Origin: Sanderia malayensis
Taxonomy: Eukaryota; Cnidaria; Scyphozoa; Semaeostomeae; Pelagiidae
Assembly: GCA_013076295.1 (NCBI GenBank)
Contig: RQOL01000867.1
Span: 29,558-93,557, forward strand
DNA: 64,000 nt
Direction: 5' to 3'
Part shown: positions 13,901 through 23,790 of the stretch, piece after piece
Layout of the letters: each line of letters starts with the position of its first letter
Position numbering within the stretch: position 1 is the stretch's first letter
Notes under the pieces: model-generated
What the model saw: the letters and a program-made list of their open reading frames with translations, nothing else
What the model was told of the DNA's origin: nothing
The model's database searches: none
Program-made: the position numbers and the translations under genes

Positions 13901-14152
13901 TCTTGTTTTTAAACAATACCCTGGTCTTGTCCCCAAAACCGATTTCTCAGTTGCGGAGTAATTACTGTATTTACTCAGGATAAAGGGACACTCAAATAAG
14001 AGTATGTTGCCTTGTGTTTGGCTGGCATGTAATCCCTGGCATGTAATCCCTGTTGGTAAAAGCCAGACCATCGTATTCCGCAGGTGTCCGAGAATGAAGA
14101 ACTGACGAAGATCCTCGATGATTTGATAAGCCGTGTCACGCCCGATGGTTGA
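7921..14152 (+). CDS. TACC: Transforming acidic coiled-coil (TACC) family protein
   Basis: TACC proteins sit at centrosomes and spindles and stabilise microtubules with the XMAP215/chTOG partner. Exons: 7921-8077, 8760-9257, 9354-9415, 9562-9643, 9791-9830, 10719-10823, 10936-11004, part of 11504-11856, 12380-12457, 12629-12717, 12814-12925, 13042-13241, 13469-13589, 14084-14152. The N-terminal half is acidic and low complexity. Exon 9562 has ARQSLYQRFDPLVKD, matching the conserved serine-leucine-tyrosine patch before the TACC domain. The last six exons are phase-consistent and give a coiled coil of about 222 residues with LRQNEATLNACIIDYQQKL, YQNLRKQAEARVEKAN and the terminal ENEELTKILDDLISRV, the family signature. 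The frame linking 10936-11004 to 12380 is unresolved (see the separate entry). The start was chosen at the first ATG pair before MDGWNEDDFD; an upstream coding exon is possible. Confidence 0.88.
8105..8545 (+). repeat. Minisatellite in TACC intron 1
   Basis: About 17 tandem units of 24-25 bp built on TAGTGGTCTTTATGCTTTGC with variants (GTTGTC for GTGGTC, TTCTTA for TTGCTTA). Some units form a higher-order pair including a TATATAG variant (about 8260 and 8425). Confidence 0.9.
11504..11856 (+). other. TACC internal exon or alternative first exon with a 1-nt frame change
   Basis: From ATG 11504 a frame runs MADNKETSVRKADAANGD, then a Cys-rich patch CCQACERKLAGC, and stops at 11839. The end of the same stretch, in another frame, reads KEFSTQTELPAESTDANID and ends at a GT donor (11857) in phase with the TACC-domain exon at 12380. 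The two frames differ by one nucleotide near 11740. Either a single-base indel is present, or this is an alternative promoter/exon with a different acceptor. A plausible internal acceptor is GTTGTCAG near 11568. Not resolvable here. Confidence 0.5.
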
Positions 14153-14892
14153 GCATGCGCACAATATTATCAACAACTACAGCAACAACAACCGCTTTAA
14201 CAGGGAGAAACGAAGAGACAACAGTCCATACTCGCTGTGCAATCAATTGTTTTCTAAGTTTTTTGAGATTAAATTTTCGTATCGGACGAATTCTTTTCAA
14301 TTCTAACAAAAGTTGTACACAAAAGTTCATTTCAAAAAACGGTTATAATAAACCACGTTAACAGCAAGTTGTTAACAGTTATATTTTTGAACCTGAGTTC
14401 GCATAACCCTCCACAACGTATCGATTCTCTGTAGTGTTTTACCTGTTACATATTACCATAACGGAGGTTCGCACAGGCAATTTTCAACAGGAACATCATC
14501 AAAAGCGCTTCTTCCTTTTCAAGTATGTTTTCGTTTGGGATTTTCCTGATTGCTTCGAAGAGCTGAATTGATTTGTAAAATCAAACATGCTTGATTTTCC
14601 GATTGGTTTGTATGTCTTAACGGCTGCTTCCTCCCCCCTTTGCGCACGACCATCAACATGTTCATTGTTATTATTATGATTATCAGTAGCCTCGTTTCCA
14701 TTTAAATTGACGTCATCGTTGTGCTGCCTTCTCGTAAGGTGCCCAGGACTTTCGGTTACCCAACCTGTGAATGGGTGGTATGCAATTTTAGTCTTTCTGT
14801 GTTGATACCAGTACTATAAAACAACTGTCATTTGGAGAACTGTTGCACATAAAGCTACAGAAACACATGAGAAGACTTCAGAGTGTTCTTAC
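14153..14892. other. TACC 3' end and probable 3' exons of the zinc-finger gene
   Basis: The minus-strand gene exits exon 15298-14893 through a good donor (AG/GTAAGAA), so its terminal exon should lie here. A minus-strand open stretch at 14701-14519 (VRKGGRKQPLRHTNQSE) is a candidate, but I could not prove the acceptor. The two genes are convergent. Confidence 0.35.
14347..14352 (+). terminator. Likely polyadenylation signal of TACC
   Basis: AATAAA about 195 nt after the TACC stop codon; the only canonical signal close behind the stop. Confidence 0.55.
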
Positions 14893-17800
14893 CTTTGATG
14901 TAGCCCTTCAGAGCCCATGGGTACCTTGATGTCATTTGATAAAACTTTTTCCTTTTCAACAGATTCAATTCTTTCTTTGTCGAGGCAATTGGTAACATGA
15001 GCAGCATAGACAGCACCAGTTTGAAATGTTTCGCTACAAATATAACATCTTTCTGTACCATTGTCTTTATCGTTCATACTATCGTCATCATCCAGCCTTG
15101 CAGGCCTGGGACGTTTTCGTGGGTTTATACGCCATTTTCTCTTCTTTTTCTTTTGAACTAGCTGCTCCGGCTTGAGGTATTCATGGAACAGTGTTGTCGT
15201 TGTTTTGTTGGCATCTTGACTGTCGGAGTCATCACTCATCCAACTTGCCATCTCCTTATGTTGCTTGTTAACCTTTGCATTGTGCTGCCTCAAAGCTGCT
15301 ATAAACAAGAAGGTATACTTCAATTAAAATCATGTCAAAGAGATTTCAATTTTCATTTGCTCATCACAACAGGCACAATATTATCCATTGAGCTGTAAAT
15401 CAAATCATTGCTAAATTGTCAAATTATAAAAATGCTCAAGTCCCCACCTTTTTCATGCTCATTTCTCATTCTGGGTTCTTTGTTAATCTTCTCTGACTCT
15501 TTACACATGTCCATGAAACATGAATCTGAAAATGCAGCAAGATTCTTCAACTGGCTGGTCTCTGCAGGTTTAGCTTTGCCCATATCCATCTTATGACAAG
15601 CAGTCTTCCATTCTGCATAATCATTCACACCAGATGTCTGTGAATTGCATGCAGCTTTGGAGGTACTTATATCACTCTTCAATGGAATGAAATCCATGCT
15701 CTTATCTAACCTTAAAGATATCAATACCAAGAATAGGATATATGTGCTGATCAAATATTACGTGCATCTACCCTATTATCTGATTGGACGCTTATTGATC
15801 CCAGCACTTTATAGGGAGGTGATAATTCGAAGGAGGACACTTATTACAGCTTCAAGGAATAGACAAAGACACATATTTGAAATTCAACAATTTTCAACCA
15901 AATAACCATTGACAAATTTTGGCATATCAACTCAGTACTTATAAGGGGATGTTTATTTCAAAATATGATCAGTTGAGGGATGTTGCTTGATACAAGAAAT
16001 ACGATAAGTGCATTGAAATGTTTACCCTCACCTTTCCGATTGTTTTCGAGTTGTATTTGGTGCCTCACCATTACAGGTGAACGCATGTTGGTTGATCTCA
16101 TTTTCCTTAAACTTTCTATTACACAAAGGGCATTCAAACATCAATTCATCCAATTTTTTCTTCTTCTTGGGGACAGCCGGCAATTGTTCCTGCTCATCCT
16201 TATTATCATCATCACTTTTTGCATGCTCGTTTTCATCAATGCAAATGCTAGAAAATAAAAAAAAGTAGCCATGATATTTCTAATCTAAATAAGAGAACAT
16301 ATCTATAACCACTCATTGATACTTACACATGTTTCTCTTTAGTTTCTTTGCTATGAGTCATTTTGGTGAGCAGTTTAGCTACTCCAGTTTTCACCCCAGA
16401 TAGCAACCCTAATTCCCTATTATTTGCAAGCTGCGGGGGCTCTTTGCAATTTGTGTCACTAGCCTCGGCATCTTGGTCATATTCTTCAATTGAGTTGTGA
16501 TGCTCTGGTGCATTACTTGAGAGTGTTAGCTTAGCTTTCACCTTCCTCTCACTAGCTGGCTTCCTTGCAAGTTTTAATCTTGTACGCAACCAAGTATTCA
16601 AACCATGGCTCTTCTTTTCACTTGTTTCTGCATATGATGAACAAATGTCTTCCTCTTCAGAGTCATCAATGCCTCTTGCATCATATTTACTAGATGGTGC
16701 TTTTTCATTTTCATTGCCAGATGTTGGTGCTCTGTGTGCATGAGGTCTCGTGGATTTTCTCGTAGATTTTTCAGGGCATTTCACAACAGCTTCATCTGCA
16801 AATTTAATGAGATGAAATATGACAGACATTGTGTATTATGTGTGTATAAGTTCAAATATTGACTACTGAAATACTCACCAGCTAAAATCCTTCTTTCAAT
16901 CGGATGTGGTCTGTCGAATCTAGATTTCAGGAAAAGTGTACATAACAATATAAAAATAACAAACTGGTTTCAATAGCGAATTTCTTTAGCATAAATATAC
17001 TCAAAATTTCATAAATTTTCAAATGAAAACATAATTTAAACTATATCATATTGTTTTGCAATAATATTAAAAGAAAGCTGCGAAGAGGTCCCTTAAAAAA
17101 TGTTTACGAAAATTTATCGAAGTGGAGAAATTAAAACGCCAATAATTATAATTTATTTCACTCAAAGCCACGCAAATTCTCTCTCATTTAAAAGAGAATG
17201 TTTTAACATTTTAAATATAAGAATTTTTCATGTAACTGTCTTGACCCTTTACAATTCACGGTTGAAGTCTTTGTTTACAACTTGAGAAGCACATGTTTTG
17301 TTTTCCAAATTTCAAATTGGGTTTTAAAAAATAAAATTTTCGTTCACTTCAGAAAATGTTAAGCCCTTAAAAATTATATCAAATTATAATATTTGAAACA
17401 AATTATAGGAATATCCATGTCTGATTTTTTGTTATGGCGCTTAACCTTCTTTTTTACTCTGGAAAAAAATTACGGAAAAATAGGTTTTGTCCAATCACAT
17501 TCCTAAAATGATAAACAAAGACGTAAACCTTGAATTGTAAAAGGTCAAGACAGTTACATGAAAATTGTTTTATTTTTCAAAATTTTAAAACATTCTCTTT
17601 TAAATGACAGAGAATTTGCGTGGATTTGAGTGAAAGAAATTATAATTATTGGCGCTTTAATTACTCCACTTCGATAAATTTTCGTAAACATTTTTTGAGG
17701 ACCTCTTCGCAGTTTTCTTTTAATATTATTGCAAAACAATATGATATAGTTTAAATTATGTTTTCATTTGAAAATGTATGAAATTTTGAGTATATTTATG

Positions 17801-18184
17801 CTAAAGAAATTCTCTATTGAAACCCGTTTGGTAGTTTTATATTGTTATGTAAATTTTCTTTCTCAGGCCTAGGGCCACTTCTAGACGCCATTTTTCATCA
17901 GACGTTTCCATATTATTGGAGCTAAGTGTACTCACCAGCTAAAATCCTTCTTTCAATTGGATGTGGTCTGTTGAATCTAGATTTCAGGAAAAGTGTACCA
18001 TGCATTAACTCCTCTTCTCCTGAAAGTTTTCTAACCTCCCTCCAATCACGATTCAAGCATTTCAATTTTGCTTGGACAATTTTTAATTTCTTCTCGTATA
18101 AATTACGCTGCTGCAAAACTGAATGAAGTGACTTGATATGTCTTGATGTCGCCTCGTTCTCCTCGATTTCAATTCCTTGCCCAT
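14893..18184 (-). CDS. Protein with two C2HC (UBZ-like) zinc fingers, partial
   Basis: Five phase-consistent exons on the minus strand: 18184-17936, 16795-16327, 16247-16032, 15710-15448, 15298-14893, about 534 codons. The first and last exons were not found. Order of features: a charged helix (LHSVLQQRNLYEKKLKIVQ), a basic/serine-rich acidic middle, a lysine run, finger 1 CPLCNRKFKENEINQHAFTC (exon 16247), a linker, a basic patch RKRPRPARLDDDD, and finger 2 CYICSETFQTGAVYAAHVTN followed by C (exon 15298). CxxC-x11/12-H-x3/4-C fingers of this type bind ubiquitin in DNA-repair proteins such as RAP80/UIMC1. Finger 1 is close to that pattern, but orthology is not established. A nuclear, ubiquitin-reading role is an inference. 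Introns hold a hairpin MITE and a duplicated exon fragment. Confidence 0.7.
16873..16940 (-). pseudogene. Partial duplicate of a zinc-finger-gene exon end
   Basis: 68 bp matching 17930-17997 with two differences by eye. It covers the last 63 or so coding bases (LKSRFDRPHPIERRILAG) and the GTGAGTA donor. It lacks the 5' part of the exon and directly abuts the hairpin element at 16941. Confidence 0.85.
16941..17849. mobile_element. Hairpin MITE with about 340-bp inverted arms
   Basis: Begins CATAACAATATAAAA and ends TTTTATATTGTTATG. The arms (about 16941-17282 and 17510-17849) are reverse complements with scattered differences, around a central spacer of about 230 bp. TA dinucleotides flank both ends (16939-16940, 17850-17851), fitting a TA target-site duplication. 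No transposase inside. It lies in an intron of the minus-strand zinc-finger gene. Confidence 0.8.
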
Positions 18185-18779
18185 CTAATAAGAGAATGAA
18201 TGGTACACAAGTAAACAATTAATTAATATGTTTCACAATGCAAAACAAACAGAAAGGAAATTTCTATATTCATTTGTTTTGGTGTATGTTTTTATTCTTA
18301 GTAATGTTTTTGGACAAGTCAAGTCGTCGTATAGTCTTTGCGTACGGGCCTAATAATACCATGACTATTCAAAGAATTGGCAACTTAGGACAATTTACCT
18401 TGGTACATCCAAACTAATTAATATCGAATGAAAATCGTTTTCAAACGTCGAGGCAAATAAAAAAGTATTGATCAGCTTTTCAATTTTCACTTCTTTATAA
18501 TGGCGCGCGAAGCGACGTGAGTGAGACTGAGACTGAGACGAGACGACGTGACGTGACTGACAACAAGGGTAGGGTTGCCATGCCAGAATGAAATCTTCAT
18601 TTTTCCGGTGGAGAGGCTTCTAAAATTTCCCAAAATTTCAGACTAAAATGCAAGTGTTTATTAAAAAAGCGAATGAAAAACATTGCATTATTACAGCACA
18701 CCAATTACTAAAGTAATAGAATGGCAAAATTGATAATAATTGAATTGCTAGCTACCTGAAATTCCCAAATTTTTGGGAT
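18185..18779. promoter_or_regulatory. Probable 5' region of the zinc-finger gene
   Basis: Upstream (minus sense) of the first recognised exon. A CpG-containing patch at 18500-18560 with repeated GAGACTGAGAC / ACGTGACGTGAC words and CGCGCGAAGCG stands out from AT-rich surroundings and could be a promoter or first exon. Inference only. Confidence 0.3.
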
Positions 18780-20600
18780 AAATGTTTGGCAGCCCTTTGT
18801 GAGAAACTAGGGTCTTATGGCTTTGACGGAAATATTTTACAAAGCCTTCAATCCATGTATAGTTCAGTTAGCCAATGCATAAAGCTTGATGGGCATCTCC
18901 TTCAGCCAATCGTTTCGCAGCAAGGACTAAAACAAGGGTGTAATCTTTCTCCGCTGTTGTTTAATTTATTCATAGAAGATATTAAATTTGAGTTTGATGC
19001 TAGGTGTGATCAGGTAGACGTAGGTGGTATAAACTTAAGCCATATGCTATATGCTGATGACCTCCTCCTGCTTTCGAAATCCTCTCAAGGTTTACAAAGA
19101 TGCCTAGATAAAATTTACACTTTTTTCTCTAAATGGAATTTAACTATTAACCTTAAAAAAAGTAATGTTATGGTGTTTAACAAAACAGGTAGAACCCCAA
19201 AAGATTTGGTTTTCAGAGTTGGTAACGATAAAATTGATTTCACTACGAGGTATAAATACCTTGGTACTGTACTGTCCGCATCAGGCTCTTATAAGCCTAC
19301 CATTGACAATCTAAAGGATAAAACTGGCAAGGCATATTTTGCCCTGCGAAGTATTTTGAATAGGATCAATTTTGACCCACGCATTAGTCTTAAGTTATTT
19401 GACACTGCTTTAAAACCGATTTTGACGTACAACAGTGAAATTTGGTCCCAACTTAACAATCGGCAATTGAAGGTCCTGAAACAAAAAAACAATCAAGCGG
19501 ATCGTAACAAATTTTTGTTTGAATCTGTACTGCAAACTACAGAATTCCAACACCGGAAAATGTGTAAAAGTATTCTCGGAGTAAATAGAAGTTGCTCGAA
19601 TTTAGCAATATTAGGAGAGCTCGGAAGACTACCGATGCTAGCAAGCTGCATCCAAAATCATCTACTGTACTTTTATCGTCTACTGTGTTCGCCAAGTGAC
19701 AACCTGGTAACTAATGCATTTAACGAAAGTTTGTCATTATACGAAGAAGGGAAATTTAGCTGGGTTTCTTCGTCGATCGAATACCTCAAAATTCTTGGTA
19801 TTGACCATGACCCTCTTAAAATAAAGAAAATGTCTTCTAATAAATATAAATATCTTATTAAGAGATCCCTCAAAAATGCATTTGAACGGTATTGGTGTGC
19901 CAACATTAAATCTGACACCGGGGTCTCAGATAAAGGCGGGAATAAATTACGCTCTTATGCTACTTTCAAGACCTGTATGCAATATAAATCTTATCTTAAT
20001 CTTGATGACAGGACCCAGAGGAGATGGTTAACAAAATTTAGATGTAGCGACCATAATCTAAAGATAGAAACAGGTAGAAGACAAGGTTTATCTCCTGAGC
20101 AACGGATTTGCCCGATGTGTGAGGAAGGGGCTTGTGAAGACGAACTTCACTTTCTGATATGTTGCCCAAAGTACAATCATTTACGCGGTAAACTTTTTGA
20201 TTCAATAACTAAAAAGGTTATGAATTTCGCCATTATGACTCCGACCCAAAAATTCATTTACCTGTTGTCAAATGAACACCTCCAAAGTATGAAGCAATTA
20301 GCTAATTTTCTTAAAGAGGCTTTTGAGTTACGGACGATGACTATGTCCACAATGCGAATAGCACCTGATCACACTTAGTCGACACTTAGTTGGCAGTAGT
20401 TGCCCTTTCTAGCATCTTCTAATCTTTAGTTTTAGTTCTTTCTTTTTCATCGATGTTATGTTCTTTTCTTAGTTTACATCGATGTTATGTTGATTAGTTG
20501 TTTTAATTCGTTTTGCTTCTTAGTTTAGTTTATATTTATTCATGACGACGCTCTGTATATATGTAGCATGTCATTATTATGAAATTGAAATTGGGATGGA
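18780..20600 (+). mobile_element. 5'-truncated LINE retrotransposon with a long open RT frame
   Basis: An open frame of 530 codons (18786-20378) holds the second half of a non-LTR reverse transcriptase: GLKQGCNLSPLLFNLFIEDI, the catalytic MLYADDLLLLS, LNLKKSN-like thumb region, YKYLGTVLS, and a C-terminal zinc motif (CPMCEEGACEDELHFLICC). The fingers domain and endonuclease are absent, so the copy is truncated at its 5' end as LINEs often are. After the stop comes a 3' UTR ending in ATTATTATGAAATTGAAATT, a LINE-like tail. The frame has no stops, so insertion is fairly recent. It lies between the zinc-finger and SMYD5-like genes. Confidence 0.9.
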
Positions 20601-20710
20601 ATGGGGAATGTACCAATACCAATGGGTACCAATGGGGAAGTACAGACTTACACCATTGAGTACCTGTGGTGATCAACGACATTCAAAATGTGCATTGGAC
20701 ATGCTTGAAG

Positions 20711-23462
20711 ATGGCGACGGAAAAAGATGAAGATTGTCCAGATTATGGCAGGAAAGAAAATGCTTGGTATACGAAGAGAACGTTAAATAAAGGCCGTGGA
20801 TTATTTGCGAAGCACAGCATTAAGGAAGGTGATGAGATTCTTCTGGAAAAGCCTATAGTTTGTTGTCAGTTCTCATGGAATACGCTGTATAGATACACAG
20901 CATGTGGAAATTGCATGAAATCACTGGAAACTGCCGAAGAAATGGCAAGACGATTATCTGGCAAATATGACACAGAACTTCCTCACAAAGAGTGCTGTGA
21001 AATTGAGAGATCACAGCATCTCATATCAAAATGCCAATCATGTGATGTAAGTGGTATATTATGAAACTCTTTCATAGATTATACAAGTTTGTTGACAAGT
21101 TTGTTTTGGCATTTTTGTTTTGTTTCGCTTACCTAGATACCTTATGAAGTTGTGAATATCTTGTTTTGTTTCAAAGGAAATCTACTGTTGCGAAGAATGC
21201 AAGATTGATGCATATGAGAAATATCACAAAATACTTTGTCTTGGTGTAGCAAAGCAAGACCCTAATCACCCCCTGAACAAGTTAGATCAGGAATGGAGGT
21301 ATCAGTCATAACATGTGCTATGCACTGCACAGCTATCTATGTTTCTCTAACATTGGCAATGTTTAAAGATCTATAAACTATGCGAATTTCCTAAGAGAAC
21401 ACAATCATACGATCTTCACTTTGTGTCCCCTGGTTTTTCTATGTGTGCAATCTAGATTATTCGCCATTTCTTTGCAGAGAGTCGCATTATCCCCCTGAAA
21501 CTGCAAGCATCGGTCTAGTATGCAGAATCATTGCTGTTGTTATACAGGTGAACATCTTGATCATCTACATCTGCTTCTATCCGTTACTGCCTATCTTCTA
21601 TAAAAAAGATTCTTGCCGGGTGAAAGGCCCAGTGGTGAAAGCAAGCTAATACTTTTAAAAATAACTTGTATTGGCAATGGATTCGTAAAATTGGTTAAAA
21701 TTTGGTAAATGATTGGTAATGAAAGAAGCATAGTTTTTCAGCTCATTGAAACCTCTATTGTTCAGGCCTTCCATATTCCAAAATTCACAAGAGCGGTCAA
21801 TCACATGCCCAAAACCAATTGGGACATGATTAAACACGATTAAAAATCATCAATTATTTGGCATTTTTAAAGGAAGGCCAAAATTATCAAATAAATATGT
21901 TTTAATGCAAAAATGTAAGACTATCATTTTATCAAAGTTTAATAACATAGTCTATGGAAAAAATGGAATTCTATTACGTAATGTTCAATGAATAAAATAA
22001 AGCACTACACATGTTTTGCATGCACGATTCACTGCTCTTGTGACAATGTCTGGTCACGTGCCTCCATGCTCGGGTGCTATAGCGTGGGTCCCACTGAAAG
22101 GCTTGATTTAATTAAATTTGTATTTTGTCAAACAGCTACAGATGATGTTATAATGTTGCAGGCTGAAGATGCGAGTGAATTATTGGAACAGTTTGCATCA
22201 TTTTGCTCCAGCCCACAAAATATTGAAGAAAAAATGGTGCACAAGTTACTTGGAGACTGCTTTAATGTGAGTTTTCAACTCTTGCCTACCTTAAATTTTC
22301 ATTTTTCTTCTCTATTTATCTGGGTGTTCTTTATCACTGTTGGGCTTTATTTTAGGATCACGTTGAAATACTAAGAAATATGCTTTTAAACACATTATAT
22401 GATGACAAAATCAGACAGTGGTTAACACCTGATGGATTTCGATCACTTTTAGCCATGATCGGCATGAATGGGCAAGGCATAGGAACAAGGTGATAGGCAA
22501 ATGCCATTTATCTTTAATTAGATGACAACAAGTTTTGTCCTTATCTTGTTTTCTTTGTCTTTCAAATAACATCATTGTATGGATATCATTTTTCTTTACG
22601 TTATGTTTCAGTTCTTTGAGTCAATATGTTCATAATATTGATGCTTTGGCGATGAATGAGGAGGAAAGGGAAGTTGTTGATGCAAAAATCGACCAGTTAT
22701 ATGATGATATTGATAAAGGTAGATTTTTATTGTTCAGAAAAGTTGGACAAAATATTTATGGACCTGGATATTTATTATCAGTTTTGTTTATTTTTCCTAG
22801 AGTCTGGCCATTTCTTGAATTGCGAAGGTTCTGGTTTATACCTCACACAAGTTGTTGTAAGTTTTAAACTTTCGTTTTAAAAGGTGTTGCTGTAATAACT
22901 TTTCAATTGTACCTGCATTCATGAAATGTTTATCGGAAGAATTTGCCCTGCTTTTCACTGATATCTATTCTGTTTTGAGCTTTTTACTTATTAAGGAATA
23001 TTACTTGAAAAGTTTTGTCATAGGTAATCACAGTTGTGATCCAAATGTGAAGTGACATTCCCTTATAACAATTCAACACTGGTTTTGGTGGCATTAAAAG
23101 ATATTGAACAAAACGAGGTGGTGCATGTCAATTTGTTTCAACAAATTCTTTGCAGAACTTGAAGTAAGAATGTTGTATATAATTGTATGATTGTGTTCTC
23201 TTAGGAAATTTGCATCTGTTATCTTGATGAATGTCAGAGACAAGAAGCAAGTATAGCAGCAGAAGATTTTAAGGTTTGCAAAAGCAAAACAATCTGCTAT
23301 TAAACCAATACTTTGATAAGCAATTCATTTATTAACCCGCAGTGTTGATTTATTTTTCACAGGAACAATTATCTGTTCCAATGTAGTTGTTCAGTTTGCG
23401 AGTTGGAATGTGACACTAATGATCAAACATCATCAAGTGAAGATGACTCCATGGAAAACTGA
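20711..23462 (+). CDS. SMYD5: SMYD5-like SET/MYND domain protein, frame-broken near the 3' end
   Basis: SMYD5 is a SET-domain lysine methyltransferase with a split MYND finger. Exons: 20711-21046, 21177-21298, 21478-21547, 22162-22266, 22356-22489, 22612-22718, 22801-22856, 23024-23117, 23205-23273, 23363-23462. Motifs in order: RTLNKGRGLFAKHSIKEGDE (SET start), MYND cysteines (CGNC ... CQSCDEIYCCEECK), WLTPDGFRSLLAMIGMNGQG, GHFLNCEGSGLYLTQ, NHSCDPN, CICYLDECQR and a post-SET CSC-x2-C. The first seven exons are phase-perfect. From exon 8 on, the family reading needs small base gains: at the NHSC exon start (23024), after NHSCDPNV (about 23051), and at the start of the last exon (23363). So it is either a decaying gene or sequence with A/G-run errors. 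Start chosen at ATG 20711; an in-frame ATG lies at 20666. Confidence 0.85.
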
Positions 23463-23790
23463 ATTATAAAGTTATTAATGTATTGTAGATTTATAACTAA
23501 TTTGATATATTGTGAAGTATAATTGTATCTGTTCTGTGGTGGAGATTTTTTTTCTTTTGTCACGTCGTGGCTTTAATTTTTTTATTCTCCCGCTTGAAAT
23601 TGCTGGCCTCGCGTTTGCACTCCTGAGAACGAGGCTGCTAAAATTTCACAAAGCAATGCGAAAAATGTATTACGTGCCACTGGAAGCAAGTTTGATAATA
23701 GTGTTTAAGCCATCAATTGCTGTGCGATTTACTTATTATGTAAGATGGGGAATCTTGGCCATCGTTGGTAGAATTTTTTCTGCAAAAGAG

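Noticed and set aside
17100..17739. Two similar 61-codon frames (MFTKIYRSG...) on opposite strands
   Set aside because: They are the two inverted arms of the hairpin MITE, not genes.
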